This document shows, piece after piece, positions 8,847-18,833 of a stretch of 64,000 bases of DNA. Origin of the DNA: Lysobacterales bacterium (GTDB lineage Bacteria; Pseudomonadota; Gammaproteobacteria; Xanthomonadales; Xanthomonadaceae). Location: positions 241,961-305,960 of the forward strand of contig JAFLDZ010000004.1 in assembly GCA_017302135.1 (NCBI GenBank), in the 5' to 3' direction. The translations under genes were made by a program, and so were the position numbers. Under the pieces are notes generated by a model. It had not been told where the DNA came from and did no database searches. It worked only from the letters and a program-made list of their open reading frames with translations. Positions within the stretch are counted from its first letter, which is position 1. Each line of letters begins with the position of its first letter.

Positions 8847-11800
8847 GTGAACGGATGGAGTCGTGGAGCGTGGTCGTTGCAAGTGCTTGCAGCGCTGGTA
8901 CTTTTCCTGTCGACAGGAGCGGTCTCGGCGCAGTCGAGTGAAACGGATTATTGCTTCGAAGGCAACTGCACGTATCCGACAAAGCATGCAGCTGAAAACG
9001 CCATGAAAGCGGCATACCCTCTGTACAGCAGCTATTTCCGTCCCAGGAATCCCACTCTAACCCCTGTGTACGGCGCACTCGATACCGAAACATACACGTA
9101 CTATGTCCCCGACCAGGATCCGCTGTCCTATTATCCGCCTGTATATGCATTCGATCCCGTAAGCAATCCTGCTCCTACCTACTGTCCGCCGAGCGGCGTT
9201 CCGACTTATACGACCAGCTGCTCGTCTGAATCGCAAATGATTTCAAACCTCATCGCCAGTGAGCAGGCGATCCTGGGTGCCACGACAGCAGTGCCTTCCT
9301 ACACGGGAAGTTATGTCACGCCATTTTCTGAAACGCACACCGTAGGTGCTCCCTACGGGTGGCTGCGGCACAATCAGGATATCAATACATCATTGGCCAG
9401 AACCCTCGTCGTTGTTTACAATAACCCGAGCTGGACATATCCGAAAACCAGTTCATACCGTTTGAGAAAATTCACGGTCTTCACATGCCCGGCTGGATTT
9501 ACAGCAAAAAGCGGCTCGCATCCATCCTATGATCCTAATGCGACCAATGTGTTGACAGCCCCTGTATGCACGCCAAACATCGGCGAAAAGAGCATCACTA
9601 CCAAATCGCGCCAGTATTGCCCTTGGGTTCCACCTGGTTCGCCGCTGACAGAAGGCTTCAACCCATGTTATCCATCGACAGGCGACAAAGCCCGTTTTGA
9701 GGCGGATTTCGATTTTGCCGGTCGCCCGTTCGTCCGCTCTTATCATTCTTTGCGTCAGGCAGGTCAGTTGCCGGAGCTCGCGCCAGGGTGGGTGCATACC
9801 TATTCTAGCCGGGTGATCGGTGGGGTCGGTAGTTCGTCGCTGACGCTGGTGGACGATAGCGGCTATCTGAGTCGATTCAAGAAAGTGCCTTATACGACAC
9901 ATTACGTTTCTGTCGCTGATGCGGCAAAGGTAATCGACACCGCTGTCGAGAACGGCAAGAATGTATTCAAGCTCCGCGACGGCAGCGATCTGGTCAGACG
10001 CTATGACGCCAATGGCCGTCTTGCTCGCATAGACAGCCTCGAGTCTGCGTGGCGCATCGACTTTGCGTATGCAGGAGATCGGTTGATCTCTGCGACCGAC
10101 CATCTTGGCAATGCACTGCTGTTCGACTACGTCAACAACAGGTTGACTGCGCTGCATTTGCCGGATGGCAACCTGATTCAATATGCTTACGATGCGGACA
10201 ACAACTTCCAATCCGTGCAATATGCGGATGGGACCACGAGGACCTATCATTACAATGAAGCTGGCTATTCCGATGCCAACGATCCCCATTCTCTGACCGG
10301 CATCAGCGATAACGGTGTGAGATATCTCACATTCGCCTACGACGCCAAGAATCGTGTCAGGTTGAGTCAAGCGCACAGCAGCAGCGGGCCCGTCGAAAAA
10401 ACGGAACTGGCGTATACCGGAGATGCTCAAGTCGCAGTGACGGGGAGTCGCGGAGAAGCCCGCAGCTATGCGCTTTCCAGCAGCAGTGGCTTCCGCCGTA
10501 TCACTGCCATGACGGCGAGCGATGGCGCCGTCACCGCGACCTACACGGGCGCGCTTATTACTGAAAGCCGCGATAAACTGCTCAATGTAACGCGATACGA
10601 ATATTCGACCGACGGTAGTTACGCGTCTGCGCGCTACGACGCCTATGGCACCCCGCAGGAGCGCAAGACCGTCACGATCCGAGACGGCAATTACCGCGTC
10701 TCGTCGATTCTCACCCAGGCGAAATCCGGCACGAGCTACGTGACCAAACAGGAGCAGATCTTCACCTACAACAGCCGTAGCCAGGTCACGACGCAGACCG
10801 TCAAGGACCCGGTGACGCTGCTCACCAGAACCACGACCACGACCTATTGCGAGCAGTCGGATGTAGATGCGGGGGCGTGCCCCTTCGTCGGTCTGGTGAA
10901 GTCGATCAATGGGGCGCGCACTGACGTTGCCGACACCATTTCCTACGCTTACCGGACGACCGACGAATCTTCGTGCGCGAGTGCGCCAACCACATGTCCT
11001 TACCGGAAGGGCCAGCTTTGGAAAGTCACCAATGCCTTGGGCCAGGTGTTCGAGACGCTGTCGTACAACATGTACGGCAAACCACTCTCGGTCAAAGATT
11101 CCAACGGCGTGATCACCGACTTCGAGTACAACCCACGTGGCTGGATGATTGCGCGGAAAATGCGCGGCACCGACGGTGCGGTCGAGGCCGATGACCAGAT
11201 TGTCCGCATTGAATACTGGCCGACTGGGCAGGTCAAAAAAGTCACGCAGCCTGACGGTGCATTCACTATCTACACCTACGATGGTGCTTATCGTCTGACC
11301 AGCATCAGCGATAACGCTGGCAACAGCATTACATACACCTTGAACGCTGCAGGTGACCGGACGAAAGAAGACACCAAGGACGTCGGTGGTGTATTGCAGC
11401 GTACGCTTTCCCGTACTTACAACACCCTGGGCCAACTGCAGACGGTGACCGATGCCTACAACCGGAACACCGGTTTAACCTATGACCTCAACAGCAATCT
11501 CGACCAAGCCACTGATGCCTTGAGCAGGACCTCGGACAACAATTACGATCCACTCAATCGCCTCAGTCGCACGCTGCAGGATATGAGTGGCATCGCGGCG
11601 GAGACCAAATTCACCTACGACGTACTCGATAATCTCACCCAGGTGAACGATCCGAAGCTATTGAATACCAATTACACCTACAACGGCTTCAGCGACCTTA
11701 CCCTGCTCGGCAGTCCGGATACCGGCAATACCAGCTTCACCTACGACAGTGCAGGCAACCGTGCCAGCCAGACCGATGCACGCAGCAAGGTGACCAACTA

Positions 11801-13559
11801 CGGTTACGACGCGTTGAACCGACTGGTGTCGGTCACGTATCCAGCGGCGACGACTCTCAACAGCACCTACACCTACGACATCGCACAGACAGCGTGCGTG
11901 ACTGGCGAGACATTTACGGTTGGTCGCCTGACCAAGATCACGGACGACAGCGGTAGCACGGTCTACTGCTACGATCGGTTCGGCAATCTTGTGCGCAAGC
12001 AACAGACGACCAATGCGATGGTCTTCACCGTGCGCTACACGTACAACGTGGCCGGACAATTGACCAGCGTGGTCTATCCGGATGGTGCCATCGCCGACTA
12101 TCTTTACGATGCGCAGGGCCGGGTCTCGGAAGTTGGCGCAAAGACCGCTACCGGGACACGACAGGTCCTTTTGAACGGCACCAGTTATTACCCTTTCGGG
12201 CCGGTGGCGCAATGGAGTTACGGCAACGGTCGTCTGATGAAGCGATCGTTGAACCAGAACTATCAACCGGGCTTCGTCGAAGTCACGACAGCTGGTGGTA
12301 TCGACATCGGCTATGAGTTCGATGAAGTCGGTAATCTCAAGAAATTGCGCAGCGCCGACCAGGCAGATCCGCCGCACCGATTGTTCGGTTACGACACCTT
12401 GAATCGTCTCACCGAAAGCAGGGACGGCACCACCAACGCCGTACTGGAAGGTTATACCTACGACAAGACCGGCAACCGCATCAGCGCGACGGTGGGCGCG
12501 ACGACGATACCCTACACCTATCCGGCGGGCAGCCACCTGCTCAGTCAGGTAGGCAGCGATACGCGCGCGTATGATTTCAACGGCAACACCACGTCGATTC
12601 CCGGCACGGTGGTGAAGACCTTCGTCTATGGCGATCACAACCGGATGACGCAGTACAAGGAAGACGCTACGGTCAAGATGAATTATGTGTACAACGGTCG
12701 CGGCGAGCAGGTGCGTAAATACGCCAGCGGCACCACCAACGTATACAGCCTATACGACGAAGCCGGGCATTGGTTGGGCGATTACGACGATGCTGCGGCG
12801 GCGACGCAACAGGTGATCTGGTTCGGCGATCTGCCGGTCGGCGTTCTGGTCGGTGCGGGCGCGGCACAGAAGCTGCATTACATCGAGGCGGATGCGCTGG
12901 GTACGCCGCGTGTCGTGGTGGATCCGACGCGGGGTGCCAACGGCATTGCGGTGTGGACTTGGGATTTGGCCGGTGAGGCGTTCGGGGCGACTGCGCCGAA
13001 TCAGGATCCGGATGGGGACGCGGCGCAGTTTGAGTTCAATATGCGGTTTCCGGGGCAGAGGTATGACTCGGTGTCGGGGATGAATTACAACTATTTCCGC
13101 GATTACGAAGCTGGCACCGGAAGATATGTGGAGAGTGATCCGATTGGGTTTGGTGGTGGGATTTCTACTTATGCATACACAGCATCATCTCCCATGATGT
13201 ACACCGACAAGTTCGGATTGCTGTTTGAGAGATGTCCTGATGGTTCAGTTGCATCTTTCGACTTCAGGACGGGCAGGTCTGTCTGCTCATCCGCTCCTAG
13301 AAGGTCTGATCCACCGTCGCCTGCGGTTATTAACACATACATTGTGTCTTGCGCATATGGGCATTGCATTCTCCCACCGCTGTCTAATCCACTTGGGTGC
13401 AGAGCAAAGTGCAATGCTAAATATCAGCCTATCTGCACTGGAGCGGGCATCGGGGGCAGCATGACATTTGGTCCGGAGGTTGGAGTCCCATTAGGGGTCG
13501 GATGTATTCTTGTGAAAGTTCCTGTATGTGACTTGAAGTGCTATGCGTGCGGTGAATAG
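8847..13559 (+). CDS. Exported RHS/YD-repeat protein with cysteine-rich C-terminal tip
   Basis: This is a large (1570-residue) RHS-family protein. The frame is open from ATG 8733, but GTG 8847 is preferred: GATGAGG lies about 9 bases before it and the product then opens with a clean Sec signal peptide (cleavage after about A28). A DUF6531-like segment begins near residue 280 (GDKARFEADFDFAGRPF), followed by many YD repeats (YDANGR, YDALNRL, YDKTGNR) and the RHS core end DPIGFGGGISTYAYT at about residue 1431. The last ~110 residues form a tip with 11 cysteines. G+C is lower than in its neighbours, especially at the 3' end. No PAAR domain or T6SS gene is nearby, so a secreted or periplasmic product is likely; the tip function is unknown. 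Confidence 0.88.
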   Translation: MNGWSRGAWSLQVLAALVLFLSTGAVSAQSSETDYCFEGNCTYPTKHAAENAMKAAYPLYSSYFRPRNPTLTPVYGALDTETYTYYVPDQDPLSYYPPVYAFDPVSNPAPTYCPPSGVPTYTTSCSSESQMISNLIASEQAILGATTAVPSYTGSYVTPFSETHTVGAPYGWLRHNQDINTSLARTLVVVYNNPSWTYPKTSSYRLRKFTVFTCPAGFTAKSGSHPSYDPNATNVLTAPVCTPNIGEKSITTKSRQYCPWVPPGSPLTEGFNPCYPSTGDKARFEADFDFAGRPFVRSYHSLRQAGQLPELAPGWVHTYSSRVIGGVGSSSLTLVDDSGYLSRFKKVPYTTHYVSVADAAKVIDTAVENGKNVFKLRDGSDLVRRYDANGRLARIDSLESAWRIDFAYAGDRLISATDHLGNALLFDYVNNRLTALHLPDGNLIQYAYDADNNFQSVQYADGTTRTYHYNEAGYSDANDPHSLTGISDNGVRYLTFAYDAKNRVRLSQAHSSSGPVEKTELAYTGDAQVAVTGSRGEARSYALSSSSGFRRITAMTASDGAVTATYTGALITESRDKLLNVTRYEYSTDGSYASARYDAYGTPQERKTVTIRDGNYRVSSILTQAKSGTSYVTKQEQIFTYNSRSQVTTQTVKDPVTLLTRTTTTTYCEQSDVDAGACPFVGLVKSINGARTDVADTISYAYRTTDESSCASAPTTCPYRKGQLWKVTNALGQVFETLSYNMYGKPLSVKDSNGVITDFEYNPRGWMIARKMRGTDGAVEADDQIVRIEYWPTGQVKKVTQPDGAFTIYTYDGAYRLTSISDNAGNSITYTLNAAGDRTKEDTKDVGGVLQRTLSRTYNTLGQLQTVTDAYNRNTGLTYDLNSNLDQATDALSRTSDNNYDPLNRLSRTLQDMSGIAAETKFTYDVLDNLTQVNDPKLLNTNYTYNGFSDLTLLGSPDTGNTSFTYDSAGNRASQTDARSKVTNYGYDALNRLVSVTYPAATTLNSTYTYDIAQTACVTGETFTVGRLTKITDDSGSTVYCYDRFGNLVRKQQTTNAMVFTVRYTYNVAGQLTSVVYPDGAIADYLYDAQGRVSEVGAKTATGTRQVLLNGTSYYPFGPVAQWSYGNGRLMKRSLNQNYQPGFVEVTTAGGIDIGYEFDEVGNLKKLRSADQADPPHRLFGYDTLNRLTESRDGTTNAVLEGYTYDKTGNRISATVGATTIPYTYPAGSHLLSQVGSDTRAYDFNGNTTSIPGTVVKTFVYGDHNRMTQYKEDATVKMNYVYNGRGEQVRKYASGTTNVYSLYDEAGHWLGDYDDAAAATQQVIWFGDLPVGVLVGAGAAQKLHYIEADALGTPRVVVDPTRGANGIAVWTWDLAGEAFGATAPNQDPDGDAAQFEFNMRFPGQRYDSVSGMNYNYFRDYEAGTGRYVESDPIGFGGGISTYAYTASSPMMYTDKFGLLFERCPDGSVASFDFRTGRSVCSSAPRRSDPPSPAVINTYIVSCAYGHCILPPLSNPLGCRAKCNAKYQPICTGAGIGGSMTFGPEVGVPLGVGCILVKVPVCDLKCYACGE

Positions 13560-13734
13560 ACGTTTTTTCAATCTTTTTCATTCTGGAGCTTTGGTCATGT
13601 TTGTTTTGGCCATTGTTCTATATGCGAATTCGTCATGGTCCATGGGTTTTGGATTTTTAGGAGTTTTTTTTGAAGTCGTCGCGTGGTTCCTATGGTTTTC
13701 GCGCGGAGGTCGAACTCTAGATGAGGATGACTAA
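13543..13734 (+). CDS. Small two-helix membrane protein overlapping the RHS gene
   Basis: The 63-residue product has two hydrophobic segments (about residues 15-33 and 35-52) and an acidic end (DEDD). It overlaps the end of the RHS gene by 17 bp in another frame, and both are AT-rich compared with the surroundings. Small membrane proteins directly after RHS tips can be immunity factors, but nothing in the sequence proves that. The start could also be GTG 13552. I do not recognise a family. Confidence 0.55.
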   Translation: MRAVNRRFFNLFHSGALVMFVLAIVLYANSSWSMGFGFLGVFFEVVAWFLWFSRGGRTLDEDD

Positions 13735-14049
13735 CGGATGCACGGTGCATTAAGGCCGTAAAGCGCAATGACTGTGCAGGGTAAGGCTATAAGATGTGCA
13801 AAACGGTGTGCGGGTGTGTGCCCTATGCCATCTCGATGAATTCTGCATGGGGTGTGCCTTGGCGCACCGAATAGGATGGTCTGTTCGATGGAGCGGCTTG
13901 CGACGTCTTGCGGTGTTCCAAAGATGCGCTTGAGCGCACTCTATGGCGGCGGAATTTTCTGATCGTGCTGTTGGTGCGACACGCATATCCGTCCCATCGG
14001 AATCGATATGCCCAGTTGCAGCTTTCTCGACGGTGCGCCGAGGCGTCGC
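13735..14049. other. Gene-free spacer after the RHS locus
   Basis: These 315 bases hold no convincing coding frame on either strand; the open frames across it are short and have unconvincing composition. Its G+C is lower than in coaE, so it looks like a remnant belonging to the RHS region. No terminal inverted repeats or transposase fragment were seen. Confidence 0.5.
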
Positions 14050-14679
14050 CTATGAAAACGCTGCTAGCTTCCGGTATCGCGCATCCAACGCAGCGACATG
14101 CCGTTGCAGATCATCGAGACTGCCGGTATTGACGACGATATCGTCGGCGATGGCGAGTCGCTGTTCGCGCGTCGCCTGTGCGGCGATCATCCTGTCGGCG
14201 AGGGCGGCATCGATACCATCGCGACGCGTGAGGCGCTCGCGCTGCAAGTCGACGGGCACGTCGACGACGAGAATGCGCTGCAGCCACGGATAGGCGATGC
14301 GGGCGCCGACTTCCGCCAGCAGCGGAATCGCGGCGATGGCATACGGGCTCGATGCCTGTGCGCACTGGCGCGCCAGCGTTTCGCGCACGCGCGGGTGGAT
14401 GATGGCTTCGAGACGTTTGCGCGCACTGTCGTCGCCAAAGACGCGCTTGCGCATCGAGGCGCGATCGAGCCTGCCATCCGCGTCGAGTACGTCGACGCCG
14501 AATGCGGCAACGACTTCGGCCAGCCCATCGCTGCCGGCAGCGACGGCGTCGCGCGCTGCGACATCGGCGTCAGCGACGAGGATCCCAAGTGATTCGAACG
14601 CGGAGGCGACTGCGGTCTTGCCCGACGCGATACCGCCGGTCAGACCGATGCAGTAGGTCTGATTGCGCGCGGTCGCCAT
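14050..14679 (-). CDS. coaE: Dephospho-CoA kinase
   Basis: CoaE phosphorylates the 3' hydroxyl of dephospho-CoA, the last step of coenzyme A synthesis, in the cytoplasm. The 209-residue protein begins with a P-loop (GLTGGIASGKT, residues 12-22), followed by DADVAARD with the acidic substrate-binding residues, the lid region, and IIHPRVRE. The length is usual for the family. It starts 4 bp after pilD, an arrangement known from pseudomonads and xanthomonads, so it is probably the last gene of the pilBCD transcript. Confidence 0.96.
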   Translation of the reverse strand: MATARNQTYCIGLTGGIASGKTAVASAFESLGILVADADVAARDAVAAGSDGLAEVVAAFGVDVLDADGRLDRASMRKRVFGDDSARKRLEAIIHPRVRETLARQCAQASSPYAIAAIPLLAEVGARIAYPWLQRILVVDVPVDLQRERLTRRDGIDAALADRMIAAQATREQRLAIADDIVVNTGSLDDLQRHVAALDARYRKLAAFS

Positions 14680-14683
14680 GGCG

Positions 14684-15550
14684 TCACTGCTGCAGACCGG
14701 AGATGCGCATGTACGCGCCGATGATGTCGTTGCCCCACAGGAACACGATCCAGCCGGCGATGGCGAGATAGGGACCGAACGGGATCGGCGTGGCCTGGTC
14801 GCGGCCTTTGGTCATCAGCCAGATCGAGCCGACAATGGCGCCGACGATCGACGACAGCATCACGATCGGCAGCAGCGCTTTATAGCCCGCCCAAGCTCCG
14901 AGTGCGGCCAACAGTTTGAAATCGCCGTGGCCCATGCCGATCTTGCCGGTCAACTGTTTGTAGACCCAATACACGACCCACAGCGACAGATAGCCGAGCA
15001 CTGCACCGGCGATAGCGGCCTTCGCGGGAACAAATAAATTGTCGACACTTGCGATCAAGCCAAGCCAGAGCAGCGGCAGCGTGAGTTGATCCGGCAGCAG
15101 TTGCGTGCGCACATCGATGCCGGACATCGCGATCAGGAAGCAGCTCAGCAGCGAAGCGCCGAAGCCCTGCCAACCGAAACCGAAGCGCCAGACGCAAGCG
15201 GTGACCAGCAGCATCGTCAGCAGTTCGACGGCGGGATATTGGATCGAAATCGGCGTCTTGCAGCTACGACAGCGGCCGCGCAGCGCCAGCCAGCTGAACA
15301 CTGGAATGTTTTCGTACCACGACAGTTTGTGCTGGCAGTGCGGGCAGTGCGAGGGCTCGACCACGATTCCCGGTGGTGGCGGATCGTAGAGATCAGCCTG
15401 GCCCAGCGTTTCGAGGCTGTCGCGCTTCCACTCCCACTCCAGCCGTTTCGGCAGGCGCAGGATCACGACGTTCAAAAAACTGCCGACGAGCAGGCCGAGC
15501 CCGGCCGCGATCGGATAACCGAGGGCCGGGTTCTGGTCGAGGAATGCCAT
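14684..15550 (-). CDS. pilD: Type IV prepilin peptidase / N-methyltransferase
   Basis: PilD cleaves the leader of type IV prepilins and related pseudopilins and methylates the new N-terminus. The 288-residue inner-membrane protein has the N-terminal methylase-type domain with two cysteine pairs (C69/C72 and C94/C97) that bind zinc, then the aspartyl protease core. The two catalytic aspartates lie in SGIDVRTQLLPD and in the GxGD motif GMGHGDFKLL. It sits between pilC and coaE, and its likely substrates, two pilins, are encoded about 3 kb away. Confidence 0.97.
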   Translation of the reverse strand: MAFLDQNPALGYPIAAGLGLLVGSFLNVVILRLPKRLEWEWKRDSLETLGQADLYDPPPPGIVVEPSHCPHCQHKLSWYENIPVFSWLALRGRCRSCKTPISIQYPAVELLTMLLVTACVWRFGFGWQGFGASLLSCFLIAMSGIDVRTQLLPDQLTLPLLWLGLIASVDNLFVPAKAAIAGAVLGYLSLWVVYWVYKQLTGKIGMGHGDFKLLAALGAWAGYKALLPIVMLSSIVGAIVGSIWLMTKGRDQATPIPFGPYLAIAGWIVFLWGNDIIGAYMRISGLQQ

Positions 15551-15568
15551 CGATGCGGGAGCCCGGAC

Positions 15569-16834
15569 TCAGCCGCCGACCGCTGCGGCCAGCTTGAAGA
15601 TCGGCAGGTACATGCCGACGACCATGCTGCCCACCATCACGCCGATGATCACCATGATCATCGGTTCGAGCAGGCTGGCCAGCGCGTCCACCGCATTGTT
15701 CACTTCCTGCTCGTAGAACTCGGCGACCTTGAACAGCATGGTGTCGAGCGCACCGGCTTCTTCGCCGATCGCCGCCATCTGCACCACCATGTGCGGGAAC
15801 AGGTTGACCTGTTTCATCGCCATGTTGACCGGATAGCCGACCGACACGTCGTCGCGGATACGCCACACCGCTTTCTCGTAGACCGAGTTGCCGGTGGCAC
15901 CGGCGACGCTTTCCAATGCTTCGACCAACGGGACGCCGGCCTTGAAGGTGGTGGCGAGCGTGCGCGAGAAACGCGCGACGGCGGAGTTGTGCATGATCGC
16001 GCCGATCACCGGAATCTTCAGCACGACCTTGTCGAGGAAGTGCTGGAAACCGGGCGACCGCTTGTAGGCGAAGACGAAGCCTACGATGGTACCGATGGTG
16101 ACGATCAGCATCAGCCACCACCACGACACCATGAACCGCGAGAACTTCACGATGAGCTGGGTGAATGCCGGGAGTTCGGCGCCGAAGTTCTTGAACACGT
16201 CCTCGAACTGCGGCACCACGAACACGAGCATGATGGAACTGACCAGAATCGCGACCGCGATGACCATGGCCGGATAAAACAGCGCCTTCTTGATCTTGCC
16301 TTTCAGCGCTTCGGTGTTTTCCTTGTAGGTCGCGATGGTGTCGAGCACGGTTTCGAGCACGCCCGCCGATTCGCCGGCGCGGACCAGATTGCGATACAAC
16401 TCGTCGAAATATACCGGATGCTTGCTCATCGATTCGTAGATCGAGGAGCCGCCTTCGATATCGATACGTACGGCCTCGACCAGATTCTTCATCCGCAGGT
16501 TTTTCTGGCCGTTGCCGATGATTTCCAGCGACTGCACCAGCGGCACGCCCGATTTCATCATCGTGGCGATCTGGCGACTGAAGATGGCGATGTCCTTGGC
16601 AGTGATTCTGCTGCCCGCCGCACCGAACAGCGGCTTGGGCTTGGGTTTCACCACGATCGGCGTGATGCCCTGGCGGCGCAGTTCGGCACGCAGCAGATTG
16701 CCGTTCTTGGCCTGCTGCTCGCCCTTCATCTTGATGCCGCGTTTGTCGGTGCCTTCCCAGACGAACATCGGCAGCTGATTGCTGGTGCGCTCGGTGGCAG
16801 ATGCGCTCTTCGCGGCGGTGCGGGATGCGGCCAT
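15569..16834 (-). CDS. pilC: Type IV pilus inner-membrane platform protein
   Basis: PilC is the polytopic platform on which the PilB ATPase works during pilus extension. The 421-residue protein contains two GspF-type domains, each starting with a similar motif (IAIFSRQIATMMKSGVPLVQ near residue 84; the second begins ARFSRTLATTFKAGVPLVEA), and three long hydrophobic segments. A short soluble N-terminus (MFVWEGTDKRGIKMKGE) is typical. It is 3 bp from pilB and 18 bp from pilD in a tight operon. Confidence 0.97.
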   Translation of the reverse strand: MAASRTAAKSASATERTSNQLPMFVWEGTDKRGIKMKGEQQAKNGNLLRAELRRQGITPIVVKPKPKPLFGAAGSRITAKDIAIFSRQIATMMKSGVPLVQSLEIIGNGQKNLRMKNLVEAVRIDIEGGSSIYESMSKHPVYFDELYRNLVRAGESAGVLETVLDTIATYKENTEALKGKIKKALFYPAMVIAVAILVSSIMLVFVVPQFEDVFKNFGAELPAFTQLIVKFSRFMVSWWWLMLIVTIGTIVGFVFAYKRSPGFQHFLDKVVLKIPVIGAIMHNSAVARFSRTLATTFKAGVPLVEALESVAGATGNSVYEKAVWRIRDDVSVGYPVNMAMKQVNLFPHMVVQMAAIGEEAGALDTMLFKVAEFYEQEVNNAVDALASLLEPMIMVIIGVMVGSMVVGMYLPIFKLAAAVGG

Positions 16835-16837
16835 GGC

Positions 16838-18562
16838 TTAGTCCTTGGTGACGCGGTTGATTTCGGCGAGGCTGGTGATGCCGTTTCTGGCTTTCAGCAG
16901 CGCGGATTGACGCAGATTGCTTACGCCGGAGGCCCGTGCGGCTTCTCCGATCTGCATGGAATTGCCGCCCTGCAGAATGATCGACTGGATCTTATCGGTC
17001 ATCGGCATCACTTCGTAGATGCCGGTGCGGCCTTTGTAACCACCGGTGCACTCGTTGCAGCCGACCGCCTCGTAGAGCTTGATGCCGGCGTGCACTTCGT
17101 CGGGCGTATAGCCTTCGGCCAGCAGGGCGTGTTCGGGCAGTTCCGCTTCGCGCTTGCAGTGGTTGCACAGCCGGCGCGCGAGGCGCTGGGCGATGACCAG
17201 ACTTACCGAAGACGTGATGTTGAACGGTGCTATGCCCATGTTCATCAGACGCGAGATGGTCTGCGGCGCATCGTTGGTATGCAGCGTCGACAGCACCATG
17301 TGGCCGGTCTGCGCAGCTTTGATGGCGATTTCAGCGGTTTCCAGGTCGCGGATTTCGCCGACCATGATCACGTCCGGGTCCTGACGCAGGAAGCTGCGCA
17401 GCGCTGCGGCGAAGGTCATGCCGCGCTTCTGGTTCTGCTGCACCTGATTGATGCCAGGCAGACGGATTTCGACCGGGTCCTCGACCGTGGAGATGTTGCG
17501 CTCTTCTTCGTTGAGGATCCCCAGCGCGGTGTACAGCGAGACTGTTTTACCGGAGCCGGTCGGACCGGTGACCAGCACCATTCCGTAGGGTTTCTTGATC
17601 GCATCGAGGAACAATGTCTGCTGGTCCGGCTCGTAGCCGAGTTTCTCGATGCCGAGCTTGGCCGCGCTGCCGTCGAGGATACGCAGCACCACTTTTTCGC
17701 CGAACAAGGTCGGCAGCGTGCTGACACGGAAGTCGATCTGGCGGGTTTTCGACAGGTTGAGCTTGATGCGGCCGTCCTGCGGCACGCGCTTCTCGGCGAT
17801 GTCGAGCTGGGACATGACTTTCAGGCGCGCGGCGATGCGCTGGCTCAGCTTGACCGGCGCCTTGGCGACCTGCTTGAGGATGCCGTCGATGCGCAGGCGC
17901 ACGCGGTAATCGGTTTCGTAGGGCTCGAAGTGGATGTCCGAAGCGCCACGACGGATCGCATCCACCAGTACCTTGTTGATGAACTTCACGACCGGCGTGT
18001 CGTCGCTCTTGCTGTCGATACCACCGTCGCCGCCGGGCTCGTCGTCGCCGCTCGAAACATCGAGATTGTCCAGGCCTTCCGCATCGTCCAGGCCGCCCAG
18101 CGCATCGCTGGACTCCATCCACTGCTGCATCGTGCGCTTGATGGTGTCTTCATCGACCAGGATCGGCTCCACCAACAGGTTGGTGTGGAACTTCACCTCA
18201 TCGAGCGCAGCGGTATTGGTGGGGTCGGACACGCCGACGAACAGGCGCCCGCCGCGTTTGAACAGTGGCAGCACCAGATGCTTCTGGAGCAGTTCCTCCT
18301 TGACCAGCCTGATCGCGCTCTGGCTGGGGTCCATGACGGCCGGGTCGAACAGCGGCATGCCGAACTCGATCGAGTTGGCGGCGGCGAGTTGCGATGGCGT
18401 GACCAGCTTGTGGTCCCGAAGGTAGTTCGCGATCGGCTTGCGCTCGCGGGTGGCGGCGTCCAGCGCTTCGCGCGCGACGTTCTCGTCCATGGCGCCGTCC
18501 AGCACCAGACGCCGGGCGATACCGGTGATACCGATCAGGTTGGAAGTGTGAGCAACATTCAC
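16838..18562 (-). CDS. pilB: Type IV pilus assembly ATPase (extension motor)
   Basis: PilB is the hexameric cytoplasmic ATPase that powers pilin polymerisation. The product has an N-terminal MshEN-type domain, then the GspE core with Walker A GPTGSGKTVSLYTA, an Asp box, Walker B (DPDVIMVGEIRD), a His box (LSTLHTNDA) and a tetracysteine zinc site (CNHC ... CNEC). The frame is open upstream to 18622, but family members begin near N-V-A-H-T-S-N-L-I-G-I-T-G, which here starts at GTG 18562; that start is inferred from family alignment in memory and its ribosome site is not strong. The length from this start is 574 residues. Confidence 0.95.
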   Translation of the reverse strand: MNVAHTSNLIGITGIARRLVLDGAMDENVAREALDAATRERKPIANYLRDHKLVTPSQLAAANSIEFGMPLFDPAVMDPSQSAIRLVKEELLQKHLVLPLFKRGGRLFVGVSDPTNTAALDEVKFHTNLLVEPILVDEDTIKRTMQQWMESSDALGGLDDAEGLDNLDVSSGDDEPGGDGGIDSKSDDTPVVKFINKVLVDAIRRGASDIHFEPYETDYRVRLRIDGILKQVAKAPVKLSQRIAARLKVMSQLDIAEKRVPQDGRIKLNLSKTRQIDFRVSTLPTLFGEKVVLRILDGSAAKLGIEKLGYEPDQQTLFLDAIKKPYGMVLVTGPTGSGKTVSLYTALGILNEEERNISTVEDPVEIRLPGINQVQQNQKRGMTFAAALRSFLRQDPDVIMVGEIRDLETAEIAIKAAQTGHMVLSTLHTNDAPQTISRLMNMGIAPFNITSSVSLVIAQRLARRLCNHCKREAELPEHALLAEGYTPDEVHAGIKLYEAVGCNECTGGYKGRTGIYEVMPMTDKIQSIILQGGNSMQIGEAARASGVSNLRQSALLKARNGITSLAEINRVTKD

Positions 18563-18833
18563 TTTTTCGCTGCGCCTCGCCCGCGCGGACCCATGTGGAT
18601 CATGTACTCCCGACAATAACATCGAAACTGCATGAGGATTCGGGAAATAGTACCGCTTCCGTTCACGCCCCGGGAAAGTCCGGATATCGAGATGCGTAAA
18701 CCTTCAGGCAGACATGGCGACCACTGGGTCGGCTGTCCGATTTTGAGCCGGCTGGTATACGAAAAAAAGTGTCCCGGCGCCTTGGGGTGGAGACATCGGC
18801 GAGGATGTCCGGGGTCCCGTCAGGCGCGGCGCG

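Noticed and set aside
15086..18619. 1177-residue open frame antisense to pilB, pilC and pilD
   Set aside because: Composition is His/Asp/Arg-biased and it runs across three clear genes; no motif.
18563..18622. N-terminal extension of PilB from 18622
   Set aside because: The extra residues are not like the family N-terminus, which begins at GTG 18562; kept only as an alternative.
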